Shown one piece after another: positions 63,377-64,000 of a stretch of DNA of 64,000 bases (position 1 is the stretch's first letter; every line of letters starts with the position of its first letter). Made by a program: the position numbers and the translations under genes. Location of the stretch: the NCBI GenBank assembly GCA_037013685.1, contig CM072894.1, forward strand, positions 17,230,949 through 17,294,948. The letters run 5' to 3'. Origin of the DNA: Acridotheres tristis. Lineage: Eukaryota; Chordata; Aves; Passeriformes; Sturnidae. The notes beneath the pieces are model-generated. The model saw nothing but the letters and a program-made list of their open reading frames with translations. It made no database searches and was not told where the DNA came from.

Positions 63377-64000
63377 CAACCTGCTACTATATTTGGCCAC
63401 TAAAATAAATAGGCATTCTTCTGTATCTTTATACCTACTTTCTCAAGGTCCTATCACTGAGGCACCTTTCACACCTCCTTTTACGTATTTTAAAAATTTG
63501 TTTAAAGCCACTCTCTTTCTCTAGAAACAAATAAATAAATACAGAAATATTGGTGGGTTTTTATAAATGCTTCCAAATTTCCCTTGCTTTCAGACTGCAC
63601 AGCAAGACCTGCTTGGGTTTCCCTGCCTTTTTGCCTAAAGCCATGAGAGACAGCTTGAGATTTCACTTCAATAGCTTTTACTACATATTTTTTTCTCTTT
63701 GAACAAAGCATCACTTTAACATCTGAACAGTAAAATTCCATCTTTCCGTTTTATTTTCCCATGCATTATTTAAACAAGCTGCTCTGAATTCTACAATTAG
63801 GATATTCCTGGGTAGTTACAATCAACATCTTTAAAGTCAGATACAGCAGGAAATGTGTGCTCTCCAGGATAGTTTCACACATTTATTTGCTGTATAGTAG
63901 CCTCAATTTAAATATGATAATCTAATTTAGTAAAAATGAACTGAAATCAGATTTACTGCAAAAACTTTTAAAATTTAATTTTCAGGCTAGCAATCAATGC

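Larger units (their letters stand above)
1..64000 (-). other. RAPGEF4: RAPGEF4 (EPAC2) locus, internal part, truncated at both window edges
   Basis: Nine exons on the minus strand encode consecutive pieces of EPAC2 in the correct order and phase, from about residue 149 to 409 of the 1,011-residue mammalian protein. EPAC2 is a cAMP sensor: cAMP binding to CNB-B frees the catalytic CDC25-homology domain to load Rap1/Rap2 with GTP. It acts in insulin secretion, at synapses and in calcium handling. The first visible exon (36840-36912) has an acceptor site and starts mid-protein, so upstream exons must exist beyond the right edge. The last (570-646) ends in a donor inside CNB-B, so the gene continues past the left edge. 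I infer that all sequence between and beyond the exons is intron of this gene. No other transcription unit is evident. Confidence 0.9.
36913..64000 (-). other. RAPGEF4: RAPGEF4 upstream intron, at least 27 kb
   Basis: No exon of RAPGEF4 or any other gene was recognised here. I looked on the minus strand for the CNB-A exons (motifs such as GTNWYAVLAG, FGESILDN, ending ALWE) and did not see them, but short exons could be missed by eye. The region holds a CR1 fragment at 45878, a MIR-like remnant at about 56790, pyrimidine and TA microsatellites at 55811 and 63336, and a purine-rich stretch at 45540-45760. Less AT-rich blocks at 39000-39320, 49100-49450 and 52520-52760 have no recognisable content. 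Confidence 0.7.

Overview
This is a stretch of vertebrate nuclear DNA, almost certainly from a passerine bird. It is AT-rich, mostly intronic and has no prokaryote-like gene packing. The bird assignment rests on CR1-type LINE fragments and on two copies of a tRNA-Ile-derived SINE with a CR1-like tail, the layout of the passerine family TguSINE1.

The only gene I can identify is RAPGEF4 (EPAC2, cAMP-regulated guanine nucleotide exchange factor for Rap GTPases). It runs on the minus strand, so the order of transcription is right to left. Nine small internal exons can be placed to the base. Eight begin at 36912, 35843, 13405, 13046, 11323, 9737, 4992 and 1427, and the ninth spans 646 to 570. All have AG/GT borders and codon phases that chain without a break. 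They encode the linker after the first cAMP-binding domain (CNB-A), an 18-residue cassette, the DEP domain, the helical region after it, and the start of the second cAMP-binding domain (CNB-B). The CNB-A exons would lie beyond base 64000. The rest of CNB-B, the REM, RA and CDC25-homology domains would lie before base 1. The gene therefore covers the whole window but is cut at both ends.

Layout: 1-13.4 kb holds seven exons in short introns, plus a probable solo LTR (about 3.6-4.1 kb) and an unexplained 181-codon open frame at 5.4-5.9 kb. 13.4-35.8 kb is a large intron with a 2.2 kb decayed CR1 LINE, an inverted pair of tRNA-derived SINEs, old MIR/L2-like remnants and a candidate alternative first exon at 33.5-33.7 kb. 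35.8-36.9 kb holds two more exons. From 36.9 kb to the end is intron only, with one younger CR1 fragment at 45.9 kb.

The most interesting points are isoform-related: the candidate internal first exon, which would give an EPAC2 form lacking CNB-A; an exon whose end is 15 residues longer than the mammalian protein; and a fast-changing cassette exon matching the known 18-residue mammalian alternative segment. I found no CRISPR array, operon, second protein-coding gene that I can name, or new multi-gene system. Mammalian EPAC2 comparisons are from memory of the protein, not from a search.
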